DNA of 21,717 nt from NCBI GenBank assembly GCA_964466155.1, contig CAYXMY010000048.1:1-21717 (forward strand). The letters run 5' to 3'. Below the pieces are notes generated by a model. That model made no database searches, was not told where the DNA came from, and worked only from the letters and a program-made list of their open reading frames with translations. Position 1 is the first letter of the stretch, and every line of letters begins with the position of its first letter. This document shows, in pieces, positions 6,764 through 14,603 of this stretch. The stretch comes from Caenibius sp964466155 (GTDB lineage Bacteria; Pseudomonadota; Alphaproteobacteria; Sphingomonadales; Sphingomonadaceae). A program made the position numbers and the translations under genes.

Positions 6764-7228
6764 ATGGCCCAAGCGGGTGACAATGCGAAAACGGCGTTGG
6801 TCGAGGAAATGAACGCGGCCGTGTCGGATCATTTCGCGCTTTATCTCAAAACCAAGAATTTCCACTGGCATGTCGCCGGGCCGCGGTTTCACGATCTGCA
6901 CCTGATGTTCGACGAACAGGCGACCGCCGTGTTCGGCCTGATCGACGTGATCGCGGAACGCGTGCGCAAGCTGGATGCGGATACGGTGACGTCCATCGGC
7001 GCGATTGCGAAGCACACGGCAGTCAAGGATCAGGACAATACCGCCCTTTCGGCGGAGCAGATGGTCGAGGAATTGCGCCATGACAACGCCGCGCTGGTGC
7101 AGCGTTTCAAGGCGATCAAGGAACTGGCGGGCGACGCGGGCGACAACGCCACCGAAGGATTGGTGGACGATTGGACCGATCAGGCCGAGCGCCGGGTGTG
7201 GTTCCTCAGCCAGACGTTGAAGAAATAA
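6764..7228 (+). CDS. dps: Dps-family ferritin (DNA protection / iron storage)
   Basis: A 154-residue ferritin-like protein of the Dps type, which forms 12-subunit shells that oxidise and store iron with hydrogen peroxide and may shield DNA. The four-helix bundle carries the intersubunit ferroxidase set at the family spacing: His34 (NFHWHV), His46 (DLHLMF), Asp50, Asp61 and Glu65 (IDVIAERV). The start at 6764 is chosen because AGGGGA lies 6 bases upstream; an in-frame GTG at 6716 and ATG at 6758 add unrelated residues. There is no Lys-rich N-terminal tail of the E. coli kind, so direct DNA binding is uncertain. The gene is followed by a strong terminator and has 92 bp upstream, so it is probably its own unit. 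No clear OxyR site was seen. Confidence 0.93.
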   Translation: MAQAGDNAKTALVEEMNAAVSDHFALYLKTKNFHWHVAGPRFHDLHLMFDEQATAVFGLIDVIAERVRKLDADTVTSIGAIAKHTAVKDQDNTALSAEQMVEELRHDNAALVQRFKAIKELAGDAGDNATEGLVDDWTDQAERRVWFLSQTLKK

Positions 7229-7251
7229 GCACATCGCGGCGCAGCCGCGCG

Positions 7252-7288
7252 AAAGGCCGCCGGGGCATGTCGCTCCGGCGGCCTTTTT
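7252..7288 (+). terminator. Rho-independent terminator after dps
   Basis: GGCCGCCGG (7255-7263) and CCGGCGGCC (7275-7283) are perfect 9-bp arms around an 11-base loop. AAA stands before and TTTTT (7284-7288) after. A small hairpin (CGCGGC-GCA-GCCGCG, 7235-7249) lies between the stop codon and the terminator. Confidence 0.92.
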
Positions 7289-7349
7289 GCTATGTCCGGG
7301 CGATGGACGATGCCGGTTTTTATGCAGATGCCGCAAGGGCAGGGTGGGT

Positions 7350-7814
7350 ATGATCCGCTGGCTTCCCGCCCCGCTGCATCGCCTTGGCCTGCGCCTGGCC
7401 CACGCGCTGCGCAAGCGCTGGTGGCGGCTCGCCCGGCCTGACCTTGCGGGGGTCTGTGTGATCGGGCTGGACGATGCGGGGCGTGTGCTGCTGGTCCGGC
7501 ACAGTTACGGCACGCGATTATGGGCCTTGCCGGGTGGCGCGGTGGGCCGGGGTGAGGCGCCTGCCATCGCCGCGCGGCGCGAGTGGGCGGAGGAGATCGG
7601 CTGCGCCCTTGCCGATTTGCGGCTAGTGGGTGTGCTCGAACACAGCCTGCATGGCGCCCGCAACACGGTGCACATCTATGCGGGCAGGATCGTGGGGCAG
7701 CCACGAGCCGATGGGCGGGAAATCGCCGCGCTCGGGCTGTTTGCGCGCGACGATTTGCCGGAAGATCGCAGCCGCGCACTGGACGCACGGCTTGCCTTGC
7801 TGGAGCGGGCATGA
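7350..7814 (+). CDS. NUDIX hydrolase
   Basis: A 154-residue NUDIX protein; the family cleaves nucleoside diphosphates linked to another group, using Mg2+. The NUDIX box G-x5-E-x7-R-E-U-x-E-E-x-G-U occupies residues 63-85 (Gly63, Glu69, Arg77-Glu78, Glu81-Glu82, Gly84), complete but with Cys85 at the last hydrophobic place. About 30 residues rich in Arg and Trp precede the domain. The ATG at 7350 has AGGGTGGGT directly upstream; the open frame reaches back into the dps terminator, which rules out earlier starts. The substrate cannot be inferred. It ends three bases before the convergent DNA polymerase IV gene. Confidence 0.88.
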   Translation: MIRWLPAPLHRLGLRLAHALRKRWWRLARPDLAGVCVIGLDDAGRVLLVRHSYGTRLWALPGGAVGRGEAPAIAARREWAEEIGCALADLRLVGVLEHSLHGARNTVHIYAGRIVGQPRADGREIAALGLFARDDLPEDRSRALDARLALLERA

Positions 7815-7817
7815 GGG

Positions 7818-8951
7818 TCACAGCAGCGAAAGCTGCGCGGCGTCCTTTTCGCGTTCCTCTTCTTCCCCGTCGAGCGAGGACAGCGTCAGCCCCATCAGGC
7901 GGATCGGTTGCGGCAGGGGCAGCATCTCGTCGAGCAGGGCATGGCCGATGGCGCCGAATTCCTCCTTGTCCGCCACCACCTGGGCCAGCGAGCGGGCACG
8001 CGTGACCAGCGAAAAATCGGCATAGCGCAGTTTCAGCGTCACCGTGCGGCCGCGCGCACCAGCCCGTTCGATCCGTTCCCACACGATATCGGCAATGGAA
8101 TCGAGCGTTTCACGCAAGGTTGGGCCGGTGGAAATGTCATGCGGGAAGGTCCGTTCCGCCCCCAGTGATTTGCGCGGGCGGTCCGGCCGCACCGGGCGCA
8201 GGTCGATGCCCCGCGCGGCGCGGTAGAGATAGTCGGCCAGGCTGCCGAAATTGGCCTTGAGAAACGCGATGTCCTTGGCCGCGAGGTCGGCGCCGGTGGC
8301 GATGCCGAGCTTTGCCATCTTTTCCGCCCCGCGCGGGCCGACCCCGTGGAAGCGGCGGACGGGCAGGCTGGCGACAAAGGCCGCGCCTTCGCCGGGGCGG
8401 ATGACGCAGAGGCCGTCGGGCTTGTTCTGGTCGCTCGCGATCTTGGCGAGGAACTTGTTGTAGGACACCCCCGCGCTGGCGGTGAGCTGGAGCTCGCTGC
8501 GGATGCGGCTGCGGATAAGGTCGGCGATGCGAGTGGCGGAGCCGATGCCGCGCAGATCGGCGGTGACATCGAGATAGGCTTCATCGAGGCTGAGCGGTTC
8601 GACGAGCAGCGTATAATCGCGGAAGATCGCATGAATCCTTTGCGAAACCGCGCGGTAGATGTCGAACCGCGGGCGAACGAAGACGAGATCGGGGCAAAGC
8701 CGTTTCGCCCGGGCCGACGGCATCGCCGAACGCACGCCGAATTTGCGCGCTTCATAGCTCGCTGCCGCCACGACCCCGCGCGAGGCGCTGCCCCCCACCG
8801 CCACCGGCAGCCCCTTGAGCGCGGGATTGTCGCGCTGTTCGACGCTGGCATAGAAGGCATCCATGTCGATATGGATGATCTTGCGCAGCCCGGCGGCATC
8901 GCCGCTGCCGTGGTCTTTCTCCCGGCGGTCATCGGAAGCGTTGCTGCTCAT
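7818..8951 (-). CDS. dinB: DNA polymerase IV (Y-family translesion polymerase)
   Basis: A 377-residue Y-family polymerase that copies past DNA lesions. Catalytic motifs are IDMDAFYASVEQ (metal-binding Asp29) and SLDEAYLDVT (121-130, with Asp123-Glu124). The thumb helix-hairpin-helix region (RRFHGVGPRGAEKMAKLG) and the little-finger domain follow, and the extreme C-terminus QLSLL is a sliding-clamp binding peptide. The length fits DinB. The ATG at 8951 is preferred because the frame upstream has no family similarity, though no good ribosome site stands before it; an ATG at 8978 is possible. The 112-bp region to the divergent transporter holds no GTTC-N7-GTTC type SOS box of alphaproteobacteria, so LexA control is not evident. 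Confidence 0.95.
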   Translation of the reverse strand: MSSNASDDRREKDHGSGDAAGLRKIIHIDMDAFYASVEQRDNPALKGLPVAVGGSASRGVVAAASYEARKFGVRSAMPSARAKRLCPDLVFVRPRFDIYRAVSQRIHAIFRDYTLLVEPLSLDEAYLDVTADLRGIGSATRIADLIRSRIRSELQLTASAGVSYNKFLAKIASDQNKPDGLCVIRPGEGAAFVASLPVRRFHGVGPRGAEKMAKLGIATGADLAAKDIAFLKANFGSLADYLYRAARGIDLRPVRPDRPRKSLGAERTFPHDISTGPTLRETLDSIADIVWERIERAGARGRTVTLKLRYADFSLVTRARSLAQVVADKEEFGAIGHALLDEMLPLPQPIRLMGLTLSSLDGEEEEREKDAAQLSLL

Positions 8952-9063
8952 GGCCGGAGGATAGCAAGCCCGATGCATCTTGTCGCGCTGCCGGGCGGCG
9001 GGAATATCGAGCGCAATCAACTCCGAACTAGCCATTCGGGCCGCCATCGGCCAAGAGCAGGCG

Positions 9064-10314
9064 ATGACGTCCGGTTCCAGTTCCACCACGCATCATCATT
9101 TTCCCATGGGGGGCCGCGAGTTCGTGGTGATGATGGCAATGCTGCAGGCGCTTCAGGCGCTCGCAATCGATTCGATGCTGCCCGCGCTCGGCATCATGTC
9201 GCAGGATCTCGGCGTGCATGACGCCAACCAGCGGCAACTGGTCGTCGGGGTCTTCCTGATCTGCTCGGGGCTCGGTTCGTTGTTTCCGGGGGCGCTGGCG
9301 GACCGGTTCGGGCGGCGGCCGGTGCTGTTCATCTGCCTTGGCGGTTACATCCTTTTCAGCCTCGGGTCGGCGCTGATGCAGCACTTTACCGGGCTGCTCG
9401 TGATGCGCGGCATGGCGGGGCTGATGTCGGCGGGCATGATCGTAATGAGCACGACGATCATCCGCGACCGGTTCCAGGGCGACAAGATGGCGCGCACGCA
9501 ATCGCTGGTGGCGATGGTGTTCATGGTCGTGCCGATGATCGCGCCGACGCTGGGGCAGGCGGTGCTGCTGGTTGCGAGCTGGCGGTGGATCTTCGGGATC
9601 ATGGCTGGGCTGGGCGCGCTGCTGGCGGTGTGGGCGGCCCTGCGCCTGCCTGAAACGCTGCATCCCGAATACCGCCAGCCGATCGAAGTGCATGTGATCG
9701 CCCGCAATATGGGCACGGCGCTGACCAATCGTGCGGCGTTCGGCTATGTCTTCGGGATGGCGTTGGTTCAGGGTGCGCTGTTCGGCTATATCAACAGTTC
9801 GCAGCAACTCGTCGCCGAACATTTTGGCGCGGGGGAGCAGTTCCCGCTGTTCTTCGGCGGCATGGCGCTGATGATGGCCTGCGCCAATCTCACCAATTCG
9901 CGGATCGTGGAGCATTTCGGCGCACGGCGCGTTTCGCATACGGCGCTGTTGTGCTTTATGCTTCTGGGCGCGGTGCAATTGTGGCTGGCCATGCGGGGCA
10001 GGGAAACCCTGTGGGAGTTCGCTCCGGTGATGACGCTCAATCTCTGCCTGATGGGCTTTATCGGCGCGAATTTCGCTTCGATTGCGTTGCAGCCCTTCGC
10101 CCGGATCGCGGGGGCGGCATCGTCCCTGCAGACGTTCCTCAGGCTCGTGATCGGTTCCGCGCTGGGGGCGATCATCGGCCAGCTTTACGACGATTCCGCC
10201 CGCCCGCTCGCCTTCGCGCTGGTTTCGGCGGGGGCCATCGCGCTGCTGCTGGTGCTTTATAGCGAGCGTGGGCGGCTGTTCCAGCGGCGGCACGGGGTGG
10301 TGCCACAAGCGTGA
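9064..10314 (+). CDS. MFS drug/metabolite exporter, Bcr/CflA-like
   Basis: A 416-residue, 12-helix major facilitator protein of the inner membrane, probably a proton-coupled exporter. The first helix ends in DSMLPALGIMSQDL (36-49), typical of the Bcr/CflA group, and the loop between helices 2 and 3 has motif A, GALADRFGRRPVL (76-88). Further helices follow to a short cytoplasmic tail rich in Arg. The ATG at 9064 is chosen over in-frame upstream codons because the N-terminal stretch (a Ser/Thr/His-rich 15 residues) leads directly into helix 1. A short GGCCG-CCAT-CGGCC hairpin (9039-9052) sits in its leader. Its stop overlaps the start of glpD by four bases. The substrate is unknown. Confidence 0.85.
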   Translation: MTSGSSSTTHHHFPMGGREFVVMMAMLQALQALAIDSMLPALGIMSQDLGVHDANQRQLVVGVFLICSGLGSLFPGALADRFGRRPVLFICLGGYILFSLGSALMQHFTGLLVMRGMAGLMSAGMIVMSTTIIRDRFQGDKMARTQSLVAMVFMVVPMIAPTLGQAVLLVASWRWIFGIMAGLGALLAVWAALRLPETLHPEYRQPIEVHVIARNMGTALTNRAAFGYVFGMALVQGALFGYINSSQQLVAEHFGAGEQFPLFFGGMALMMACANLTNSRIVEHFGARRVSHTALLCFMLLGAVQLWLAMRGRETLWEFAPVMTLNLCLMGFIGANFASIALQPFARIAGAASSLQTFLRLVIGSALGAIIGQLYDDSARPLAFALVSAGAIALLLVLYSERGRLFQRRHGVVPQA

Positions 10315-11795
10315 ACGATCTGTTCGACCTCATCGTGATCGGCGGCGGGGTCAACGGCGCGGGGATCGCACGCGATGCCGCCGGGCGCGGGGGCAAGGTC
10401 CTGCTGCTGGAAGCGCGCGATCTGGCCAGCGGCACCTCCAGCGCATCGACCAAGCTGGTCCATGGGGGGCTGCGCTATCTCGAATACCGCGAATTCGCGC
10501 TGGTGCGCGAAGCGCTGCACGAACGGGAAACGCTGTGGCGGATCGCGCCCCATATCGTCCGCCCGATGCGGTTCGTATTGCCGCACGCACCGGGGCTGCG
10601 TCCGCGCTGGATGCTGCGTGCGGGGCTGCTGCTTTACGATCTGCTCGCGGGACGCAGCGCCTGGCCGCGCTCGCGCTCGATCCGCCTGCCTGTCCATCCG
10701 GCGGGCGCGGCCCTGAATCCGGCGCTGACACGGGGATTCGAATATTCCGATGGCTGGGTGGACGATGCCCGGCTGGTGGCGCTGAACGCGCTGGACGCGG
10801 CGGAGCGTGGGGCGGACATTCGCACCTGGACCCCGGCCACCGCCGCGCGGCGCGCAAGCGGCCCCGATGGCGATCGCTGGGTGGTGGAAACGCCCACTGG
10901 TGCGTTTCACGGGCGTGCGCTGGTCAACGCGGGCGGGCCGGGGGCAGACGATGTGGCGCGGCTGGCCGGGGTCACGCCCGATTACACCCTGCGCCGGGTG
11001 CGCGGATCGCACATTGTCGTGCCCCGGCTGTTCGATCATCCTTACGCCTATATCTTCCAGCAGCCCGACACGCGGATCGTGTTCGCCATTCCTTATGAGC
11101 GCGATTTCACGCTGATCGGGACGACCGACCGCGATCACACGGGCCCGCTCACCCATGTTCATGCGGATGAGGAAGAGATCGCCTATCTCTGTGCTGCGGC
11201 CAGCCGCTCTTTCCGCAAGCCGGTGCGCAGGGACGATGTGGTATGGTCCTATGCCGGGGTGCGGGCGCTGGTGGACGATGGCTCGGGCCGGCCCGAAGCA
11301 ACCACGCGCGGTTATCGCCTGCCGCTGTCCCCGCCGGGGGACGGGGCGCCGCTGCTCGATGTCTATGGCGGCAAGATCACGTCCTATCGCCATCTGGCGG
11401 AAAACGCGGTCGATCTGCTGGCGGAACGGTTGCCGCAACTGGCGGGTGGGCTGTGGACGGCGCATGCACCGTTGCCGGGCGGCGATTTTCCCGCCGGGTC
11501 GGTAGGCGATCTGATCGAGACCTTGCAGGCGGCTTATGCCTTTTTGGACGACAGGCAGGCCGCGCGTATCGCCCATGCCTATGGCACGCGGGCCATGCGC
11601 TGGCTGGGCCAGGCACGCGGCTGGAACGATCTTGGCCGCGCTTTCGGCGCGGGATTGAGCGAGGCGGAACTGGCTTATCTGCGCGCGGCGGAATGGGCGC
11701 GTTCGGCGGAAGATGTGCTGTGGCGGCGCAGCAAGCTGGGCCTTCACATGACCGCGCAGCAGCGGCAGGATGTCGCCGCCTTTTTGGGCGGGTAG
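10311..11795 (+). CDS. glpD: FAD-dependent glycerol-3-phosphate dehydrogenase
   Basis: A 494-residue flavoprotein that oxidises sn-glycerol 3-phosphate to dihydroxyacetone phosphate and passes electrons to quinone at the inner membrane. The FAD-binding GGGVNGAG lies at 11-18, and the family signature GTSSASTKLVHGGLRYLE at 41-58. YGGKITSYRHLAE marks the end of the catalytic part, and a helical C-terminal domain follows (about 380-494). The length matches E. coli GlpD (501). The start is a GTG whose bases overlap the TGA of the exporter (GTGA at 10311-10314), which suggests translational coupling. No glpF, glpK or glpR is near, so its place beside an exporter is unusual. It converges with the LOG gene, stops one base apart. 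Confidence 0.95.
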   Translation: MNDLFDLIVIGGGVNGAGIARDAAGRGGKVLLLEARDLASGTSSASTKLVHGGLRYLEYREFALVREALHERETLWRIAPHIVRPMRFVLPHAPGLRPRWMLRAGLLLYDLLAGRSAWPRSRSIRLPVHPAGAALNPALTRGFEYSDGWVDDARLVALNALDAAERGADIRTWTPATAARRASGPDGDRWVVETPTGAFHGRALVNAGGPGADDVARLAGVTPDYTLRRVRGSHIVVPRLFDHPYAYIFQQPDTRIVFAIPYERDFTLIGTTDRDHTGPLTHVHADEEEIAYLCAAASRSFRKPVRRDDVVWSYAGVRALVDDGSGRPEATTRGYRLPLSPPGDGAPLLDVYGGKITSYRHLAENAVDLLAERLPQLAGGLWTAHAPLPGGDFPAGSVGDLIETLQAAYAFLDDRQAARIAHAYGTRAMRWLGQARGWNDLGRAFGAGLSEAELAYLRAAEWARSAEDVLWRRSKLGLHMTAQQRQDVAAFLGG

Positions 11796-11796
11796 A

Positions 11797-12390
11797 TTAC
11801 AGGTCCGCTGCCGGCATGCGGAAGATCGGCTGGTGCGCTTCGTAGGCCTGCATCCGTTCGAGCAGCAGATCGAGTTCGTGTTCCGCGATCAGGATACGGG
11901 CATGGGCGGGCCGGACGAAGCCGGTATCGGCCATATGCCGCGTGAAGGCGAGCAGGCCGTCATAGAAACCGAAAGCGTTGAGCAGGCCGACCGGCTTGTC
12001 ATGATAGCCAAGCTGCGCCCAACTGATCGCTTCCCACAATTCGTCCATCGTGCCGACCCCGCCGGGCAGCGTGAGGAAGGCATCGGCCAGTTCGGTGAAC
12101 AGCGCCTTGCGCTCGTGCATGGTGGCTACGATGTGGAGCTGGGTGCAGGCATGGTTGGCGACTTCGCGGCTGACCATGGCTTCGGGGATCACGCCGATCA
12201 CCTCCCCGCCCGCCTGCAGCGCGCCATCGGCGAGCGCACCCATCAGCCCCAGTTTGCCGCCGCCATAGACCACCGCGATTCCGCGCCGCGCCAGTTCCGC
12301 GCCCACCGCGCGGGCAAGCGTGACATAGCGGCTGTCGGGCGGGGTGGCCGATCCGCAATAAACGGCGATTTTCCCGATGGCGCGGATCAT
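11797..12390 (-). CDS. LOG-family (TIGR00730) protein, probable cytokinin-type phosphoribohydrolase
   Basis: A 197-residue Rossmann-like protein of the LOG group, which removes ribose 5-phosphate from nucleoside monophosphates such as AMP or N6-modified AMP. Signatures are VYGGGKLGLMG (41-51), the MHERK block with Arg94, and PGGVGTMDE (109-117). The length is normal. Its ATG overlaps the TGA of crtI by four bases (ATGA at 12387-12390, minus strand), so the two genes are co-transcribed and probably translationally coupled. The functional link to carotenoid synthesis is unclear and may be only positional. The open frame continues upstream inside crtI, but only this part resembles the family. 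Confidence 0.92.
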   Translation of the reverse strand: MIRAIGKIAVYCGSATPPDSRYVTLARAVGAELARRGIAVVYGGGKLGLMGALADGALQAGGEVIGVIPEAMVSREVANHACTQLHIVATMHERKALFTELADAFLTLPGGVGTMDELWEAISWAQLGYHDKPVGLLNAFGFYDGLLAFTRHMADTGFVRPAHARILIAEHELDLLLERMQAYEAHQPIFRMPAADL

Positions 12391-13916
12391 GACGCGAAAT
12401 CCTCCAGTATCAGATCGGCGGTCACCCCGGCGCTGGCGACGACGCCGGGAATGCCCGCGCCGGGATGGGTGCCGGCGCCCACCAGATAGAAATTGCCGAT
12501 TGCATCGTCGCGGTTGCGGGCGCGCAGTGAACCCGATTGCATACGCGTCAATTCGAGGCTGAAGCTGCTGCCAAGATGGGCGTTGCAATCCTGTGCGAGA
12601 TCGCGCGGGGTATAATGGAAACTGGTCACGATCCGGTCGTCGATATCGGGGATCAGCCGCCGGCCGACTTCGGCGAGAATCCGCTGTTCGAGGATCGGGC
12701 CGATCTCGTTCCAGTCGACCGTCAGCTTGCCCATGTTGGCCACCGGCACCATTGCTTGGAACGTGCTTTTGCCCGGCGGTGCGACCGAAGGATCGGTCAC
12801 CGTGGGATGGTGGAGATAGATGATGAAATCGTTCGGCAGCACGCCATAGTTGAAAATGTCCGCCAGCAGCCCTTTGTAGCGCGGGCCGAACAGCACCATA
12901 TGGTGCGGAATGCCCGGCCAACTGCCTTCCACGCCGAAATGGACGACGAAGGTTCCGGGCGAGAACCGCTTGCGGGTGAGTGTCCTGGCGTGGGCCTTGC
13001 CACGCAGGCTGTCGCCCAGCAGATCGCGGTAGCTGTGCATGATGTCGGCATTGCTGACCACGGCATCGCATGCGATCTGCCGCCCGCTACGGGTGCGCAC
13101 ACCGGTGGCGCGATTGCCGAGCGTTTCGATCCGCACCACCGGATCGTTCAGGTAGAGCGTGCCGCCCAGCCGTTCGAAATGGCGCGCCATGGCGGCGACC
13201 AGCCGATTGATGCCCCCGCGCGGCCACCACAGGCCGTTGCTCCTGCCCAGCTTGTGCATCAGCGCGCAGGCAGCGCTGGCCGTCATCGGATTGCCGCCCA
13301 CCAGCAAGGTGTAGAAGCTCAGCGCTTCGCGCAGCTTGGGGGAACGGACGAAGCTGCTGACCCGCGAATAGAGACTGCGCCAGCCCTGATAGCGTGCGAA
13401 GTAAGGCACGGCGCGCAATGTGCTGGACAGGCCGAGAAGCGGGGTATGGGCCAGCCGCTGATAGGCTTCGCGGTAAGCGCCTTCCGAATAGGCGCGGAAT
13501 TCCTCGTAACCGGCGATATCGGCGGGGGCGATGCGGGCAAGCTCGCGCTGGAACGCGGCATCGTCCTTCGTATAGTCGAAATTGGTCCCGTCCGGCCAGT
13601 TAAGCCGGTAGAACGGCGACACCGGCAGCAGTTCGACATCGTCGGCCATATGGTGGCCGCTGAGAGCCCACAGTTCTTCGAGAGCGGCGGGATCGGTAAT
13701 CGCCGTTGGCCCGCCATCGAAAGTGAAGCCGTCTTTCTGCCAGCAATAGGCGACACCGCCCGGCTTGTCGCGCGCTTCCACCACGGTCGTCGCCACACCC
13801 GCCGCCTGCAGCCGGATCGCCAGCGCCAGACCGCCCAGGCCCGCCCCGACAATGCACACGCGCTTGCCGGAAAATCCGCCGCCGGCCGTGGCAATATCGT
13901 GGGGGCGTCCGTTCAT
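12387..13916 (-). CDS. crtI: Phytoene desaturase (bacterial CrtI type)
   Basis: A 509-residue FAD-dependent desaturase of carotenoid synthesis that converts phytoene to neurosporene or lycopene at the membrane. The N-terminal dinucleotide fold reads VCIVGAGLGGLALAIRLQAAG (20-40), followed by DKPGGVAY and DGGPT (67-71). The C-terminal YLVGAGTHPGAGIPGVVASA is the bacterial-type phytoene desaturase signature. The ATG at 13916 is chosen because it stands about 18 residues before the FAD fold as in the family; the open frame beyond it is not similar to anything. No crtB, crtY or crtE lies in the window, so the gene stands apart from a carotenoid cluster here. It is divergent from a DUF2585 gene across 75 bp and heads an operon with the LOG gene. 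Confidence 0.92.
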   Translation of the reverse strand: MNGRPHDIATAGGGFSGKRVCIVGAGLGGLALAIRLQAAGVATTVVEARDKPGGVAYCWQKDGFTFDGGPTAITDPAALEELWALSGHHMADDVELLPVSPFYRLNWPDGTNFDYTKDDAAFQRELARIAPADIAGYEEFRAYSEGAYREAYQRLAHTPLLGLSSTLRAVPYFARYQGWRSLYSRVSSFVRSPKLREALSFYTLLVGGNPMTASAACALMHKLGRSNGLWWPRGGINRLVAAMARHFERLGGTLYLNDPVVRIETLGNRATGVRTRSGRQIACDAVVSNADIMHSYRDLLGDSLRGKAHARTLTRKRFSPGTFVVHFGVEGSWPGIPHHMVLFGPRYKGLLADIFNYGVLPNDFIIYLHHPTVTDPSVAPPGKSTFQAMVPVANMGKLTVDWNEIGPILEQRILAEVGRRLIPDIDDRIVTSFHYTPRDLAQDCNAHLGSSFSLELTRMQSGSLRARNRDDAIGNFYLVGAGTHPGAGIPGVVASAGVTADLILEDFAS

Positions 13917-13991
13917 CGGGTGAGGTTGTAACGCCTGCCCGACGATGCGCAACGCTTGCGTGGCGCCGCCGCACGCGCAAGAACGGCGATC

Positions 13992-14582
13992 ATGCAGACA
14001 AACCTTCTTCCCCATCGCCGCGCTTGCATCGTCACGGTTCTGGCCATGCTGGCGGTGCTGGGCATCCTTTTCGCCATGGGCCGCCCGCCGATCTGCGCCT
14101 GCGGGACGGTCAAGCTGTGGCAGGGGGCGGTGCACTCGGCGGAAAACAGCCAGCACATCACCGACTGGTATAGCGCCAGCCACCTGATCCATGGCTTGCT
14201 GTTCTACTTCTTCGCCTGGGTCCTGTGGACGCGCTGGCGGGTGTTCGGCGGGCTGCCCGCCCGCTATGCCTTGCCGATCGCGGTGGCGTTCGAAGGCTTC
14301 TGGGAAATCCTCGAAAATTCACCCATGATCATCCAGCGCTATCGCGAGGCGACGATCAGCTTCGGCTATGTCGGGGACAGCATCGTGAATTCGATGTCCG
14401 ATATCGGCTGGATGATCGTGGGATTCCTGCTGGCCAGCCGCCTGCCGGTATGGGCCAGTATCGCGCTGGCGGTGGCGCTGGAACTGCTGACTTTGATTCT
14501 GATCAGGGACAACCTTACATTGAACGTGCTCATGCTGCTGTGGCCGTTGGAGTCGGTTCGCCAGTGGCAGGCTCTGGCGTGA
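13992..14582 (+). CDS. UPF0314/DUF2585 integral membrane protein
   Basis: A 196-residue inner-membrane protein of unknown function, confined mainly to alphaproteobacteria. The sequence shows the strong family signatures GRPPICACGTVKLW (30-43), SENSQHITDWYSASHLIHG with Ala for the first Ser (50-68), EGFWEILENSPMI (101-113) and FGYVGDSIVNSMSDIGWM (124-141). Four or five hydrophobic segments are visible (about 10-30, 64-80, 92-104, 138-150 and 152-172). The conserved His, Glu and Asp residues near the membrane suggest a metal or enzymatic site, but no function is known. The ATG at 13992 matches the family's start. It is followed 21 bp on by a universal stress protein gene with a strong ribosome site, probably in one operon. 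Confidence 0.85.
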   Translation: MQTNLLPHRRACIVTVLAMLAVLGILFAMGRPPICACGTVKLWQGAVHSAENSQHITDWYSASHLIHGLLFYFFAWVLWTRWRVFGGLPARYALPIAVAFEGFWEILENSPMIIQRYREATISFGYVGDSIVNSMSDIGWMIVGFLLASRLPVWASIALAVALELLTLILIRDNLTLNVLMLLWPLESVRQWQALA

Positions 14583-14603
14583 TGCAACGTAAGGAGAAAG
14601 AGC

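Noticed and set aside
7303..7353. Possible 16-residue leader peptide whose TGA overlaps the NUDIX start (ATGA)
   Set aside because: There is no ribosome site before its ATG, and no regulatory residue pattern. The overlap is probably chance.
8952..9063. SOS (LexA) box expected upstream of dinB
   Set aside because: No GTTC-N7-GTTC or GAAC-N7-GAAC pair was found; only single GAAC occurrences.
9028..11747. Long minus-strand open frames (426 and 496 codons) opposite the MFS and glpD genes
   Set aside because: Same artefact: low-complexity Arg/His/Gln/Pro-rich products without family features, opposite two clearly real genes.
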